From UBA4744 sp963718995 (GTDB taxonomy: Bacteria > Actinomycetota > Acidimicrobiia > Spongiisociales > UBA4744): a DNA stretch of 64,000 bases. The position numbers were made by a program, and so were the translations under genes. Under the pieces are notes generated by a model that saw nothing but the letters and a program-made list of their open reading frames with translations, searched no databases and had not been told where the DNA came from. The stretch is from the NCBI GenBank assembly GCA_963718995.1, contig CAVRAP010000017.1, positions 1 to 64,000 of the forward strand, read 5' to 3'. Shown here in pieces: positions 25,616 to 34,306 of this stretch (position 1 is the first letter of the stretch; every line of letters starts with the position of its first letter).

Positions 25616-26355
25616 CCACGCGCGTTGACCCCCGACTCGCCGAACGGCGTCGCACCGTGGCGGAGAGCAATGCGCGGAGGCGATTGCGAAAGATCTTCTG
25701 GGCGCTGGTAGTGGTCGCCGTAGCCGCCGGGGTCGGCTGGGTCGCGCAGTCGCCGTGGTTCTCCGTAGCCCACATAGCTGTTTCCGGCGTCGAAGGAAGC
25801 GACACCCATCAGATTCTCCAAGCGGCCGGAGTTGTCGAGGGAACCCCGCTGATTATGGTTGGCCCCGAACGCATTGAGGCTTTGCTCGAGAAAGACCCCT
25901 GGATTGTCGACGCTACGGTGCGAAGGGTCGTCCCCGACGCCATCGAAGTGGTGGTCAACGAGCGGGGCCCCTTTGCGTGGGTGCAAACCGGGAGCGCCTG
26001 GTCGGTGATTGCAGAAGATCTCATCGTGCTTCGAACGGATCCGGAGCCGGGGGGACCGGCCTTTGTCCTGGAAGCTTTGACCAGAGACCGCGGGGACCGG
26101 TTTCGTGACCCCCGGGTGGTAGGGGGAGTGACGTTCCTGGCCGGCCTTCCGATCGAAACGAGAAATCAAGTTTCGATGTTCGAACGGGACGGCGAGCTTT
26201 GGGCGAACGTTGCCGGCATGTCGGTGCGGCTGGGCCTGCCGACAGAAATGAAGGAAAAAGCCGCTGCCCTCCTGGCGATTCTCGAGGAAGAGATCCCCCC
26301 CGGATCCGTGATCAATCTCGTTGCACCGACCCGCCCGGCCATAGTCGAAGCGTAG
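25612..26355 (+). CDS. ftsQ: Cell division protein FtsQ (POTRA domain)
   Basis: A 247-residue bitopic protein with a basic cytoplasmic N-terminus, one membrane helix at about residues 24-45, then a POTRA domain (FSVAHIAVSGVEGSDTHQI, VVNERGPFAWV) and a beta domain. FtsQ links FtsL/FtsB-type proteins to the divisome. It overlaps murB by four bases and ends the tightly coupled block; the next gene, ftsZ, has its own leader. Confidence 0.9.
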   Translation: MTTRVDPRLAERRRTVAESNARRRLRKIFWALVVVAVAAGVGWVAQSPWFSVAHIAVSGVEGSDTHQILQAAGVVEGTPLIMVGPERIEALLEKDPWIVDATVRRVVPDAIEVVVNERGPFAWVQTGSAWSVIAEDLIVLRTDPEPGGPAFVLEALTRDRGDRFRDPRVVGGVTFLAGLPIETRNQVSMFERDGELWANVAGMSVRLGLPTEMKEKAAALLAILEEEIPPGSVINLVAPTRPAIVEA

Positions 26356-26386
26356 CCACCGACCACCCGATACATTCAACGTACAC

Positions 26387-26467
26387 TTGAACCTTAAGCT
26401 TTTCGCCTTTCTTTGGGAGAGGATCGAGCGTAAGGTTCAGGTCAAACCTAAAGCTTTCCGGAAAGGA
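26387..26467 (+). promoter_or_regulatory. ftsZ leader with alternative hairpins
   Basis: Within the 119-base gap before ftsZ, TGAACCTTA (26388-26396) is the exact inverse of TAAGGTTCA (26431-26439). A second copy of the left arm, AACCTAAAGCTTTCC (26445-26459), follows with 14 of 18 positions alike, so the middle arm can pair with either. The 12-base palindrome CTTTCCGGAAAG (26454-26465) covers the ribosome site GGAAAGGA. This looks like an RNA-level or protein-bound control element for ftsZ. I see no strong promoter; the region may also hold one. Confidence 0.45.
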
Positions 26468-26474
26468 CATCACC

Positions 26475-27533
26475 ATGGCGACATCCCGAGGGGGCTCAAC
26501 AACGCAGAGCTATCTGGCAGTGATCAAGGTGGTGGGTGTTGGCGGCGGCGGCGTCAATGCGATCAACCGCATGATCGACGCCGGTGTGCGCGGGGTGGAG
26601 TTCATAGCGATCAACACCGACGCTCAAGCACTGCTCATGTCAGACGCCGACATCAAGCTCGATCTGGGCCGGGACATCACGCGCGGATTGGGAGCCGGGG
26701 CCAATCCCGAGGTGGGCAAGGCCGCTGCCGAAGGTCACAAAGAAGAGCTCGAGGAAGTGTTGAAGGGTGCCGACATGGTGTTCGTCACCGCCGGTGAGGG
26801 CGGCGGAACGGGCACCGGCGCCGCTCCCATCGTCGCCAGCGTCGCTCGCGGGATCGGTGCTTTGACGGTGGGTGTGGTGACCCGACCGTTTGGTTTCGAG
26901 GGCCGGCGTCGTTCGGTACAAGCGGAACAGGGAATCCAGGATCTGCGGGAAGCGGTTGACACCCTCATCGTCATTCCCAATGACCGGCTCCTGGAGATCG
27001 CCGATGATCGCACGCCGATCATTGATGCCTTTCGGATGGCTGATGAAGTACTGATGGGTGGCGTGGCCGGCATCACGGACCTCATCACAACGCCAGGCCT
27101 CATCAACGTTGACTTCGCCGATGTCCGCACGATTCTCTCCGATGCGGGAACGGCAGTTATGGGCATTGGCCGAGCTTCCGGGGAGGACCGGGCCGACCAA
27201 GCGGCTCAGCGAGCCATTTCGAGTTCCATGCTGGAGACTTCGATGGAAGGCGCACGCGGTGTGTTGCTGACCATCGCCGGACCTTCGGCGATGACGCTCC
27301 ATGAAGTCAATCAGGCTGCGACGGTGGTCGCCGAACACAGCGACGCGGACGCCGAGATCATCTTTGGCGCCGTGGTCGATGACAACCTCGGCGAGGAGAT
27401 CAAAGTGACGGTTATCGCGGCAGGGTTCGATCGCGGGCGCCGCAAGGAGACCCGCGGGATGGCGTCGGGCACCGTGACCAGGTCCACCGATGATGGCGAT
27501 GACCTCGATATCCCGAGCTTCGTGCAGGGATGA
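26475..27533 (+). CDS. ftsZ: Cell division GTPase FtsZ
   Basis: A 352-residue tubulin homologue with VVGVGGGGVNAINRMI at the N-terminus, the T4 loop GEGGGTGTGAAP, the T7 region NVDFADVR, and a C-terminal conserved peptide DDLDIPSFVQ. The linker between the GTPase core and this peptide is very short, about 20 residues, where actinobacterial FtsZ usually carries a longer disordered linker. It forms the Z-ring. The gene has its own structured leader and overlaps the following fusion gene by four bases. Confidence 0.97.
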   Translation: MATSRGGSTTQSYLAVIKVVGVGGGGVNAINRMIDAGVRGVEFIAINTDAQALLMSDADIKLDLGRDITRGLGAGANPEVGKAAAEGHKEELEEVLKGADMVFVTAGEGGGTGTGAAPIVASVARGIGALTVGVVTRPFGFEGRRRSVQAEQGIQDLREAVDTLIVIPNDRLLEIADDRTPIIDAFRMADEVLMGGVAGITDLITTPGLINVDFADVRTILSDAGTAVMGIGRASGEDRADQAAQRAISSSMLETSMEGARGVLLTIAGPSAMTLHEVNQAATVVAEHSDADAEIIFGAVVDDNLGEEIKVTVIAAGFDRGRRKETRGMASGTVTRSTDDGDDLDIPSFVQG

Positions 27534-28810
27534 TGCGACCGCCGGGATTCCGGGGGGTCGCTTTCACGAGTTCCCGGCAGGGTGACCTCCGATCGGATGA
27601 TGCCGCACGGCGTGCCGTCTCTTCCCGACTGGCCATCCCGGAGTCCTGGGCCACGGTGCATCAGGTTCACGGCGGCACCGTCGTTGAAGCCACGGGACCA
27701 GGCTCGCTCGCCGAGGCCGACTCCCTCTACACCGCGGCAGCCGGCTTGCCCCTGGCCGTTTTCACCGCAGATTGTCTCGCCGTGGTCCTCGAAGCGGATC
27801 GGGGCGTGGGAATCGCCCATGCCGGATGGCGCGGAGTCGTGGCTGGAGTCGTTGACAACCTCCGGGCGACTATGGAAGCGGCGGGTTGGAATCTGCTGCG
27901 AGCCGCCATCGGTCCTGGGATCGGACCTTGCTGTTTCGAGGTGGGACCTGAGGTTGCTGCCCGGTTTCCGGCCAGCACCTCGACGACGACCTGGGGAACG
28001 TCGAGTGTCGACCTGCCCGCGGCCGTTGCTGCCCGGCTCAACGGCCTAGAGACTATGGTCGGCCGGGGTGTGTACCCGTTGCAGCGACGGATACTTTTCG
28101 CATCGGCGCGATGGGACCCCCGCCCGCATGGCCGGGATCGCTTGGCTGCCATGAGTCTCGAGATGGTTCGTCGGCGGATCGCGGCTGCAGCCGGGCGCTG
28201 TGGTCGGGACGTCTCAGAGATCACGCTGATCGCCGTGGGCAAGACGCACCCTGTTGAAACGCTGATGGAGCTCTACGGGGCCGGTCATCGGGACTTCGGA
28301 GAGAACCGGGCCGGAGAGTTGGTCGACAAAGTGGCCTCCATGCCATCGGATGTTCGCTGGCATTTCATCGGTCCTCTGCAACGGAACAAGGTGAGGTTGG
28401 TGCGGCCCAGCGTGGACATGCTCCATTCGATGGATCGGCTGAAGCTTGCCGAGGCCTGGCTGAAGGGACCCGGGACGGCTCCTCCTGTTCTGATGGAAGT
28501 CAACATCGCGAATGAACCACAGAAATCCGGCGTGTCGATCGACGAGGCAGAAGCGATGGCCGATCGACTGGTCGCCCTCGGGGTGGAGGTGCGAGGTGTC
28601 ATGGCGATCCCTCCCGTCGTCGCTGAGGCAGAGCAAACCCGGCTGTTCTTCGCCCGGTTGGCAAGGTTGCGAGACGATCTGGCAGCCCGACATCCGGCCG
28701 TTCGAGAACTCTCGATGGGCATGACGGACGACTTTGAGGTAGCAATTGAGGAAGGAGCGACGATGATTCGCGTCGGACGGGCTATCTTTGGTCCGAGAGT
28801 CGAGCAATAA
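27530..28810 (+). CDS. PgeF (YfiH/LACC1-type) fused to YggS (PLP homeostasis protein)
   Basis: A 426-residue fusion. Residues 1-about 205 are a PgeF/DUF152 domain with HQVHGGTVV, FTADCLAVVL, HAGWRGV and IGPGIGPCCFEVG (histidine and cysteine residues of the metal site). Such enzymes remove misincorporated serine from peptidoglycan precursors and act on purine nucleosides. From about residue 205 (EMVRRRIAAAAGRCGRDVSEITLIAVGKTHPV) to the end is a YggS/PLPBP domain: the PLP lysine in AVGKTHP, FGENRAGELVDK, WHFIGPLQRNK, SMGMTDDFEVAI and RVGRAIFGPR. In other Actinobacteria these are separate neighbouring genes between ftsZ and sepF. Both domains look intact. The start overlaps the ftsZ stop. Confidence 0.9.
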   Translation: MMRPPGFRGVAFTSSRQGDLRSDDAARRAVSSRLAIPESWATVHQVHGGTVVEATGPGSLAEADSLYTAAAGLPLAVFTADCLAVVLEADRGVGIAHAGWRGVVAGVVDNLRATMEAAGWNLLRAAIGPGIGPCCFEVGPEVAARFPASTSTTTWGTSSVDLPAAVAARLNGLETMVGRGVYPLQRRILFASARWDPRPHGRDRLAAMSLEMVRRRIAAAAGRCGRDVSEITLIAVGKTHPVETLMELYGAGHRDFGENRAGELVDKVASMPSDVRWHFIGPLQRNKVRLVRPSVDMLHSMDRLKLAEAWLKGPGTAPPVLMEVNIANEPQKSGVSIDEAEAMADRLVALGVEVRGVMAIPPVVAEAEQTRLFFARLARLRDDLAARHPAVRELSMGMTDDFEVAIEEGATMIRVGRAIFGPRVEQ

Positions 28811-28822
28811 CCAAGGGATCAC

Positions 28823-29362
28823 ATGAGTCAGCTGTGGCAAAAGGCGCTTCTCTACCTCGGCCTGGTCGACGAAGCGGCAATAGACAACGAGCAATCCACG
28901 CCGGTTGAGACTGCTCCGATGCAATCTCAGGTTCGCACTGTGGCCAATCGGCCAGAAGGCGTGGTCGGGCGGCGGGTCGAACCGCCGGCCGGGCGCGGCC
29001 CGATGGGTGCCTCGGAACGCACGTTTGCATCCTCCGCAGCTACGACCGGTGCCGTGCGGCAGGTCAAGTCGGCCGAAGCTCAATGTGACATCGTGGAAGC
29101 CACAGGCTTCTCCGATGCAAAGCTCCTCGCCGACCGGATTCGGGCCAGGGTCCCGGTCGTGCTCAACCTGCGGGAAACCGACCCGGACATGGTTCGCCGT
29201 CTCGTCGACTTCGCCAGTGGGCTGACCTACGCGCTCGACGGCACCATGCGCAAGATCTCCGAGGGCGTCATCATGGTGTTGCCGCCCCGCGTTTCGCTCG
29301 GGCGTGAAGAAAAGCGTCGGCTCGCCGATCTGGGCCTCTATTCAACTGCAGACGACGAGTAG
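28823..29362 (+). CDS. sepF: Cell division protein SepF
   Basis: A 179-residue protein with an N-terminal amphipathic membrane anchor (SQLWQKALLYLGL), a disordered linker of about 65 residues, and the SepF core (about residues 90-160: VVLNLRETDPDMVRRLVDFASGL, GVIMVLPP). SepF is the main FtsZ membrane anchor in bacteria that lack FtsA. None of ftsA or zipA is seen here, in agreement. It is preceded by AAGGGA, 12 bases after the fusion gene. Confidence 0.94.
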   Translation: MSQLWQKALLYLGLVDEAAIDNEQSTPVETAPMQSQVRTVANRPEGVVGRRVEPPAGRGPMGASERTFASSAATTGAVRQVKSAEAQCDIVEATGFSDAKLLADRIRARVPVVLNLRETDPDMVRRLVDFASGLTYALDGTMRKISEGVIMVLPPRVSLGREEKRRLADLGLYSTADDE

Positions 29363-29370
29363 GGCACGCT

Positions 29371-29625
29371 GTGGAGATCGTCTGCTCGCTGATTCGCCTG
29401 TACACCCTCGTCGTTTTCGCCAGGATCCTTCTGGAATGGGTGCGCGTTCCCAGCGAGCATCCCGTTGGGAAGGCTCGTGCTGTGCTGGCTACGATCGTCG
29501 ACCCCGTTCTCATCCCGCTGCGCCGGATCATTCCGCCCGTTCGCATGGGTGGAGCCGCCCTCGACCTGTCCCCGCTGGTCCTCCTGATCGGTCTCAGCAT
29601 CCTGTCCAACGCGATATGCAGATAG
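29371..29625 (+). CDS. YggT family membrane protein
   Basis: An 84-residue protein with two membrane helices (about residues 3-22 and 62-82) around a conserved amphipathic segment, VRVPSEHPVGKARAVLATIVDPVLIPLRRIIPP, read here in pieces. YggT proteins sit between sepF and divIVA in most Actinobacteria and Firmicutes. Their exact role is unknown, and they are linked to division. The start is a GTG nine bases after the sepF stop. Confidence 0.9.
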   Translation: MEIVCSLIRLYTLVVFARILLEWVRVPSEHPVGKARAVLATIVDPVLIPLRRIIPPVRMGGAALDLSPLVLLIGLSILSNAICR

Positions 29626-29722
29626 TCTCGCGGCATCTTCTCAGATTCCCACGTTCACAAGCACTCGGGAGCGGCTCCGGAGGGCTAAGCTCCTCACACG
29701 CACGTTCCAAGGTGGTTGACCC

Positions 29723-30298
29723 ATGGTTTTGAGTCCAATCGATATTGAACAGAAGACGTTCAGAGTCGCGTTGCGCGGTTATGCCGAGGAAGAAGTCGAC
29801 CAATTCCTCGACGAGATCGTTATCGCGATCCGCGAGTATGAGCGACAGTTGCGGGACGCCAACGAGCGAGTTGCCGTCCTCGAAGAGCAACTCGAGGCGA
29901 ATCGCGAGACCGAAGAGCGCATCAAGAAGACGCTCATCATCGCCCAGCGAACGGCCGATCAGGTCGTCGACGAAGCCCGCGGTGAAGCCCAACAACTGCT
30001 GGTTGAAGCACGCACCCAAGCTTCGGCCGTGGAAGTCGAAAGGATCCAGGAGCGTGAACATCTCGTGGCCGACCTCGATCGGTTGCGATCTTCGGTGGGA
30101 AGCCTCAAGGACCGCTTTTTGGCACTCGCCGATTCCACAATGGGCAAGCTCGAGGAGCTCGAGTCGGACGTCGTCGCCGCCCAGCCGGAAGAGGACGAGG
30201 CAGAGCCGGTAGCCGATGGCCACACCGATTTGCGCGAGATTGACGACGAGTTTGATCACGACGTCGAACCGGACGTTGAAGCGGATCCGGTCGGGTGA
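29723..30298 (+). CDS. DivIVA / Wag31-type polar growth and division protein
   Basis: A 191-residue coiled-coil protein. The first 40 residues form the DivIVA membrane-binding head (SPIDIEQKTFRVALRGYAEEEVDQFLDE in overlapping parts). A long coiled coil runs from residue 30 to about 140 (heptads rich in L, E, A, R), and then comes an acidic, disordered tail rich in glutamate, aspartate and valine. Such proteins mark curved or polar membrane and organise growth in Actinobacteria. A 97-base gap before it, containing an AAGGTGG-type ribosome site, suggests separate regulation from yggT. Confidence 0.92.
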   Translation: MVLSPIDIEQKTFRVALRGYAEEEVDQFLDEIVIAIREYERQLRDANERVAVLEEQLEANRETEERIKKTLIIAQRTADQVVDEARGEAQQLLVEARTQASAVEVERIQEREHLVADLDRLRSSVGSLKDRFLALADSTMGKLEELESDVVAAQPEEDEAEPVADGHTDLREIDDEFDHDVEPDVEADPVG

Positions 30299-30422
30299 AT
30301 CAGTCGAAGAGCCCGCCGCCCAACAAGATGAACCTGAGGAGTCAACCGGGCAGGTGTTTCTGGGTTCGGGTCATCGTCCCTGGGACCGGGGCGACTCCGA
30401 AGGCTAGACCACGTCCCGGTGA

Positions 30423-33400
30423 CTATCCGGGCGCCTCGTCGTCTGATTTGAAGACCCCAATGGTCACATCCTCGCCTTCGATCGTGAGGATGGTTCCTGT
30501 CTCCGGACGATCCTCCTCGACCGCAACCGCCAGCACTTCTGCGGCGATCACGTCCGCATGCGCTTCGAATGCCGAAACGATCAAAGGGGAATCGCTTGCC
30601 CAGCTCAGCGTTATCCGATCGGCAACCGCAAGACCCAGGTCACGACGGGTCTGTTGAATCCGATTGATCAGCTCGCGAGCCATCCCTTCGATCTCGAGTT
30701 CCGGGGTGACCGTAGTGTCGATGGCCACCGACAGGGGGCCCTCGGCGGCCACGATCATGCCCGCCCGTGGTACCCGCTGCACCATCACGTCATCGAGTCC
30801 GATCTCGTGTCCCTCAACGAGTACCGGCCCGCCATCGGCCAGCTGCCGCACTGACTTCTGGTCGAGTTGCCCCAAAGCGGCGGCCACCTTCTGCACATCG
30901 GAACCCAGACGAGGGCCGAGTCGCTTGAAGTCTGCCTTGATGTGCAGATCCACCAACTCGGTGTCGTCCCGCCCGACCAGAACCTCTTTGACGTTGAGTT
31001 CCTCGGTGATGAGCCAGGCGTGTGACGCTACGGCTTCTGCGACTGCTTCGTCTGGCGTCAGAACCGTGAGCGACGGCAGGGGCTGGCGCACCTTGAGCCC
31101 ATGAGTAACTCGCAGGGAACGTCCCAAAGCCACCACCTGTCGGACCCACTGCATGTCACTCTCCAGCTCGGTCGAAATAAGATCGGGCCGGGGCTCCGGA
31201 TAGTCGGTGTGGTGCACGCTGAGCGGACCATCTTCGCCGACCGCGCGATGCTCGACCACCAACCGCTGGTACAGCTCCTCGGTGACAAAGGGCAGCACGG
31301 GGGCGATCACCTTCGAGAAGGTGACCAGGACCTCGTACAGCGTGGCAAAGGCAGCAAGCTTGTCGGAGTCATCGTCGCTGCGTGTGCGCCAGAAGCGGCG
31401 GCGCGAACGTCGGATATACCAGTTGGTGAGATGATCGATGAAGCCGATCATCGGAGGAACGACCGAGTAGAGGTAATACCCCTCCATGAGATTGTTGACT
31501 TCAGAGATCAGCGATTGCAGAACCGAGAGAATCCAGCGATCGATTTCGGGCCGGTCCTCGGGCGGGGGAGCCGCCGCCAGGTCTGAACGGGCTATGCCGT
31601 CCGCTTCGGCGTACGTCGTCAGAAACGAGTAGGCATTCCAGAGGGGGAGCATGACGGCCCGCGTGACCTCCCGTACGCCGTCCTCGGTGAAGCGAAGCGG
31701 TTCGGCCCGCAGGAGCGGAGAATTGATCAGGTAGGCACGCAGTGCGTCTGCGCCGTGCCTGGCCAGGATCTCGTTGGGGTCCGGGTAGTTCTTGAGGCTC
31801 TTCGACATCTTCCGGCCGTCCTCCGCCAGGATCAAGCCGTTGACGACGCAGTTCTGAAACGGGACATCATCGAAGAGGCCGGTAGCCAAGACCAGCAGCG
31901 TGTAGAACCAACCCCGGGTCTGATCGAGGCCCTCTGCGATGAAATCCGCAGGAAAACGACGCTTGAACGCTTCCTCGTTCTCGAACGGATAGTGAATCTG
32001 GGCGTAGGGCATTGAGCCCGACTCAAACCACACATCCAGGACTTCCGGGACTCTCTGCATGGTTCCCTGGCACTTTGTGCAGGGGAACGTGACGGCATCG
32101 ACAATGTGTTTGTGAAGGTCGTCGAGGCGTACCCCGGACACACCGTGGAGTTCCTCAATCGATCCAACGCACAGTTGCTCGTCACACTCCTGGCACTCCC
32201 ACACGGGGATACAACTGCCCCAATAACGGTTGCGGCTGATCGCCCAATCCCGGGCGTTCTCGAGCCAGTTGCCGAAACGCCGGCTCCCGACGTACTCGGG
32301 TACCCAGTGGATCTCCTCGTTGAGCTCAACCATTCGGTCCCTGAACTGCTCGACGGCGACAAACCAGGTAGGGATGGCCTTGTAGATCAGGGGCGTACCG
32401 GTCCGGTAGCAGAAGGGATACGAGTGTCGGATCTGGTCCCGTTTGACGAGGCTCCCGCGCCGTTTGAGTATCTCGATCAACTTGGCGTCGGCGTCCTTGA
32501 CGTACATACCCGCCACGTCGGGTACCGCGTCGGTGAATCGGGCCTCACTATCGACCGGATCGAGCATCACCGACAGGCCCGCCTCGGTGAGGGCGTAGAA
32601 GTCGGCTTCTCCGTAGGCAGGGGCCATGTGCACCAGGCCGGTACCTTCGTCGGTGTTGACGTCGGAGCTGGAGATCACCCGGAAGGCACCGCGATCGCGT
32701 TCTTCCTCGAAGTACGGGAACGGCGGCTCGTACTGAGCCCCAACCAACTCCCGACCCGTCGCCCGGCGGGCTACGTTCGCATCCGGCCACAAGCTCTCGC
32801 CGAGGTTGGCGGCAATCCAGTGGCGTTCGCCTTCGACATCGATGGCCGAGTAGAGGATGTCTTCGCCGACGGCGACGGCCAGATTGCCGGGAAGTGTCCA
32901 GGGCGTTGTCGTCCAGATCGTCAGGTAGTCGCCCTCGCGGACCGGGCCGTGGGTCTGGAGGACCCGCAGCCGAACGGTGATCGCCGGGTCGTCGATGTCC
33001 CGATAGTCGAGGTTGGCCTCGAAATTGGACAGGGGAGTCGATGCCCCCCATGAGTAGGGGAGCACCTTGAAGTCGCGGTAGATGAGACCTTTGTCCCAGA
33101 GACGCCGAAAAACCCACCAGACACTCTCCATGAAGTCGACATCCATGGTCTTGTAATCGTTCTCGAAGTCGACCCACCGACCGATACGGCGGGTGATCGT
33201 TTCCCAGCTTTCCGTATTGGTCTGCACATGCGCCCGGCAGGCTTCGTTGAATCGATCGATCCCAAACTCTTTGATCTCGCCGGGTCCCGACAACCCGAGG
33301 GCCTTCTGTACCTCCATTTCGATGGGGAGGCCGTGCGTGTCCCACCCGAATCGTCGTTCCACCCGATGGCCGCGCATCGTCCAATAGCGCGGAACGATGT

Positions 33401-33608
33401 CCTTGATGACTCCGGCCAGCAAGTTGCCGTAGTGGGGACTGCCCGTAACGAATGGGGGACCGTCGTAGAACGTGTACTCAGAGTCCTTCGGCCGCATTTC
33501 CACCGAACGTGCAAAAGCGTCGAGGCGGTCCCACAGTTCGAGAACCTGTTCTTCGAGGGCGGGGAACAAAACATTCGATTCTGCCCGGCGAAAGCTTCCT
33601 GATGTCAT
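30423..33608 (-). CDS. ileS: Isoleucyl-tRNA synthetase (type 2)
   Basis: A 1061-residue class I synthetase. The HIGH box reads PHYGN at residues 58-62, the KMSKS loop is intact at residues 600-604, and a zinc-binding pair CQECDEQLC ... CTKC lies in the editing/insert part. The length and the PHYGN form match the eukaryote-like type 2 IleRS, which is intrinsically insensitive to mupirocin. A large CP1 editing domain lies between the boxes. The ATG at 33608 gives the expected family N-terminus; the 340-base region upstream is a T-box leader. It converges on divIVA across 124 bases where I see nothing clear. Confidence 0.94.
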   Translation of the reverse strand: MTSGSFRRAESNVLFPALEEQVLELWDRLDAFARSVEMRPKDSEYTFYDGPPFVTGSPHYGNLLAGVIKDIVPRYWTMRGHRVERRFGWDTHGLPIEMEVQKALGLSGPGEIKEFGIDRFNEACRAHVQTNTESWETITRRIGRWVDFENDYKTMDVDFMESVWWVFRRLWDKGLIYRDFKVLPYSWGASTPLSNFEANLDYRDIDDPAITVRLRVLQTHGPVREGDYLTIWTTTPWTLPGNLAVAVGEDILYSAIDVEGERHWIAANLGESLWPDANVARRATGRELVGAQYEPPFPYFEEERDRGAFRVISSSDVNTDEGTGLVHMAPAYGEADFYALTEAGLSVMLDPVDSEARFTDAVPDVAGMYVKDADAKLIEILKRRGSLVKRDQIRHSYPFCYRTGTPLIYKAIPTWFVAVEQFRDRMVELNEEIHWVPEYVGSRRFGNWLENARDWAISRNRYWGSCIPVWECQECDEQLCVGSIEELHGVSGVRLDDLHKHIVDAVTFPCTKCQGTMQRVPEVLDVWFESGSMPYAQIHYPFENEEAFKRRFPADFIAEGLDQTRGWFYTLLVLATGLFDDVPFQNCVVNGLILAEDGRKMSKSLKNYPDPNEILARHGADALRAYLINSPLLRAEPLRFTEDGVREVTRAVMLPLWNAYSFLTTYAEADGIARSDLAAAPPPEDRPEIDRWILSVLQSLISEVNNLMEGYYLYSVVPPMIGFIDHLTNWYIRRSRRRFWRTRSDDDSDKLAAFATLYEVLVTFSKVIAPVLPFVTEELYQRLVVEHRAVGEDGPLSVHHTDYPEPRPDLISTELESDMQWVRQVVALGRSLRVTHGLKVRQPLPSLTVLTPDEAVAEAVASHAWLITEELNVKEVLVGRDDTELVDLHIKADFKRLGPRLGSDVQKVAAALGQLDQKSVRQLADGGPVLVEGHEIGLDDVMVQRVPRAGMIVAAEGPLSVAIDTTVTPELEIEGMARELINRIQQTRRDLGLAVADRITLSWASDSPLIVSAFEAHADVIAAEVLAVAVEEDRPETGTILTIEGEDVTIGVFKSDDEAPG

Positions 33609-33649
33609 GGCGTCGGCTCCTCGGTCGCACTGGTCCCGGCCCGGGCCGG

Positions 33650-33845
33650 GGGTTTCCGGGACGGGCCCGATTGGGCTCGCGGTACCACCCGGCTTGCCGA
33701 AATGCCCAAGGGCGCTTCGACCGCTCATCGGCCCCATACGGAGGGGAACCCGACAGGTTCTACTCCAGTGCATCTGCACCGGGCTCTTCCTGCAGCTCCA
33801 GGGTGATGTCGATCGGGGCAGAACGCCGGACTTGCACCATCTACC
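33650..33845 (-). promoter_or_regulatory. ileS T-box riboswitch
   Basis: On the minus strand the leader carries the diagnostic T-box sequence GGGTGGTACCGCG (about 33678-33690) about 70 bases before the ileS start. Upstream is a short stem I region with an ATC isoleucine codon at 33807-33805 (in GACATCACC) that can serve as specifier. A GAACC/GGTTC hairpin lies between them. No U-rich terminator follows; a GC hairpin (CCCGG arms) and the ribosome site GAGGAG lie downstream, so control is probably at translation, as in other actinobacterial ileS T-boxes. The outer borders are approximate. Confidence 0.85.
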
Positions 33846-33946
33846 GGCTCGCTTGGTTCGACCTGACCGATCGCACGTCCCTATCAACGCACCGGGCATC
33901 GTACCCCGCCGGCGTCGGTCAACCAACCAATTAGCCTGGCGGCTTG

Positions 33947-34267
33947 ATGGATGCCGAACCGCCAGCGAGCCCCGATTACCGAAGCGCCGTGTCTGCGAGT
34001 CCAGGGGGGTCATGGGTTGACGTCTGGGCCGTTCCCGGGGCGTCAAGAACTGAGATAACCGGCCTGCATGACGGCGCGCTACGTATCCGGGTCTCCTCCG
34101 TACCCGAGGGCGGCCAGGCCAATCGCGCCCTTGAGGATGTTCTGACCGCCCTCACCGGGGCGCGTGTTGCGTTGGTCGGAGGACCAGGATCACGGCGAAA
34201 ACGCTTTCTCGTCGAGGACATCACGCCGGACGAGTTGGTCCGGCTCATTTCAAAGCAAACCGACTGA
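33947..34267 (+). CDS. DUF167 family protein (YggU)
   Basis: A 106-residue protein with the DUF167 core: VPGASRTEITGLHDGALRIRVSS, PPEGGQANRAL-type loop (VPEGGQANRAL here) and the VALVGGPGSRRKRFLVE segment. It is a small conserved protein with unknown function, often near yggT or sepF. The ATG at 33947 is preferred; a TTG lies just before it. It starts close to the start of the ileS leader, so the gap is a divergent promoter region. Confidence 0.85.
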   Translation: MDAEPPASPDYRSAVSASPGGSWVDVWAVPGASRTEITGLHDGALRIRVSSVPEGGQANRALEDVLTALTGARVALVGGPGSRRKRFLVEDITPDELVRLISKQTD

Positions 34268-34306
34268 TTCTGCTAAGTTCCTGCGCTCAGGAAGGAATGA
34301 GGTGTG

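Noticed and set aside
32106..33053. A 315-residue plus-strand open frame opposite ileS
   Set aside because: Antisense shadow of the ileS editing domain; composition is not protein-like and no ribosome site precedes it.
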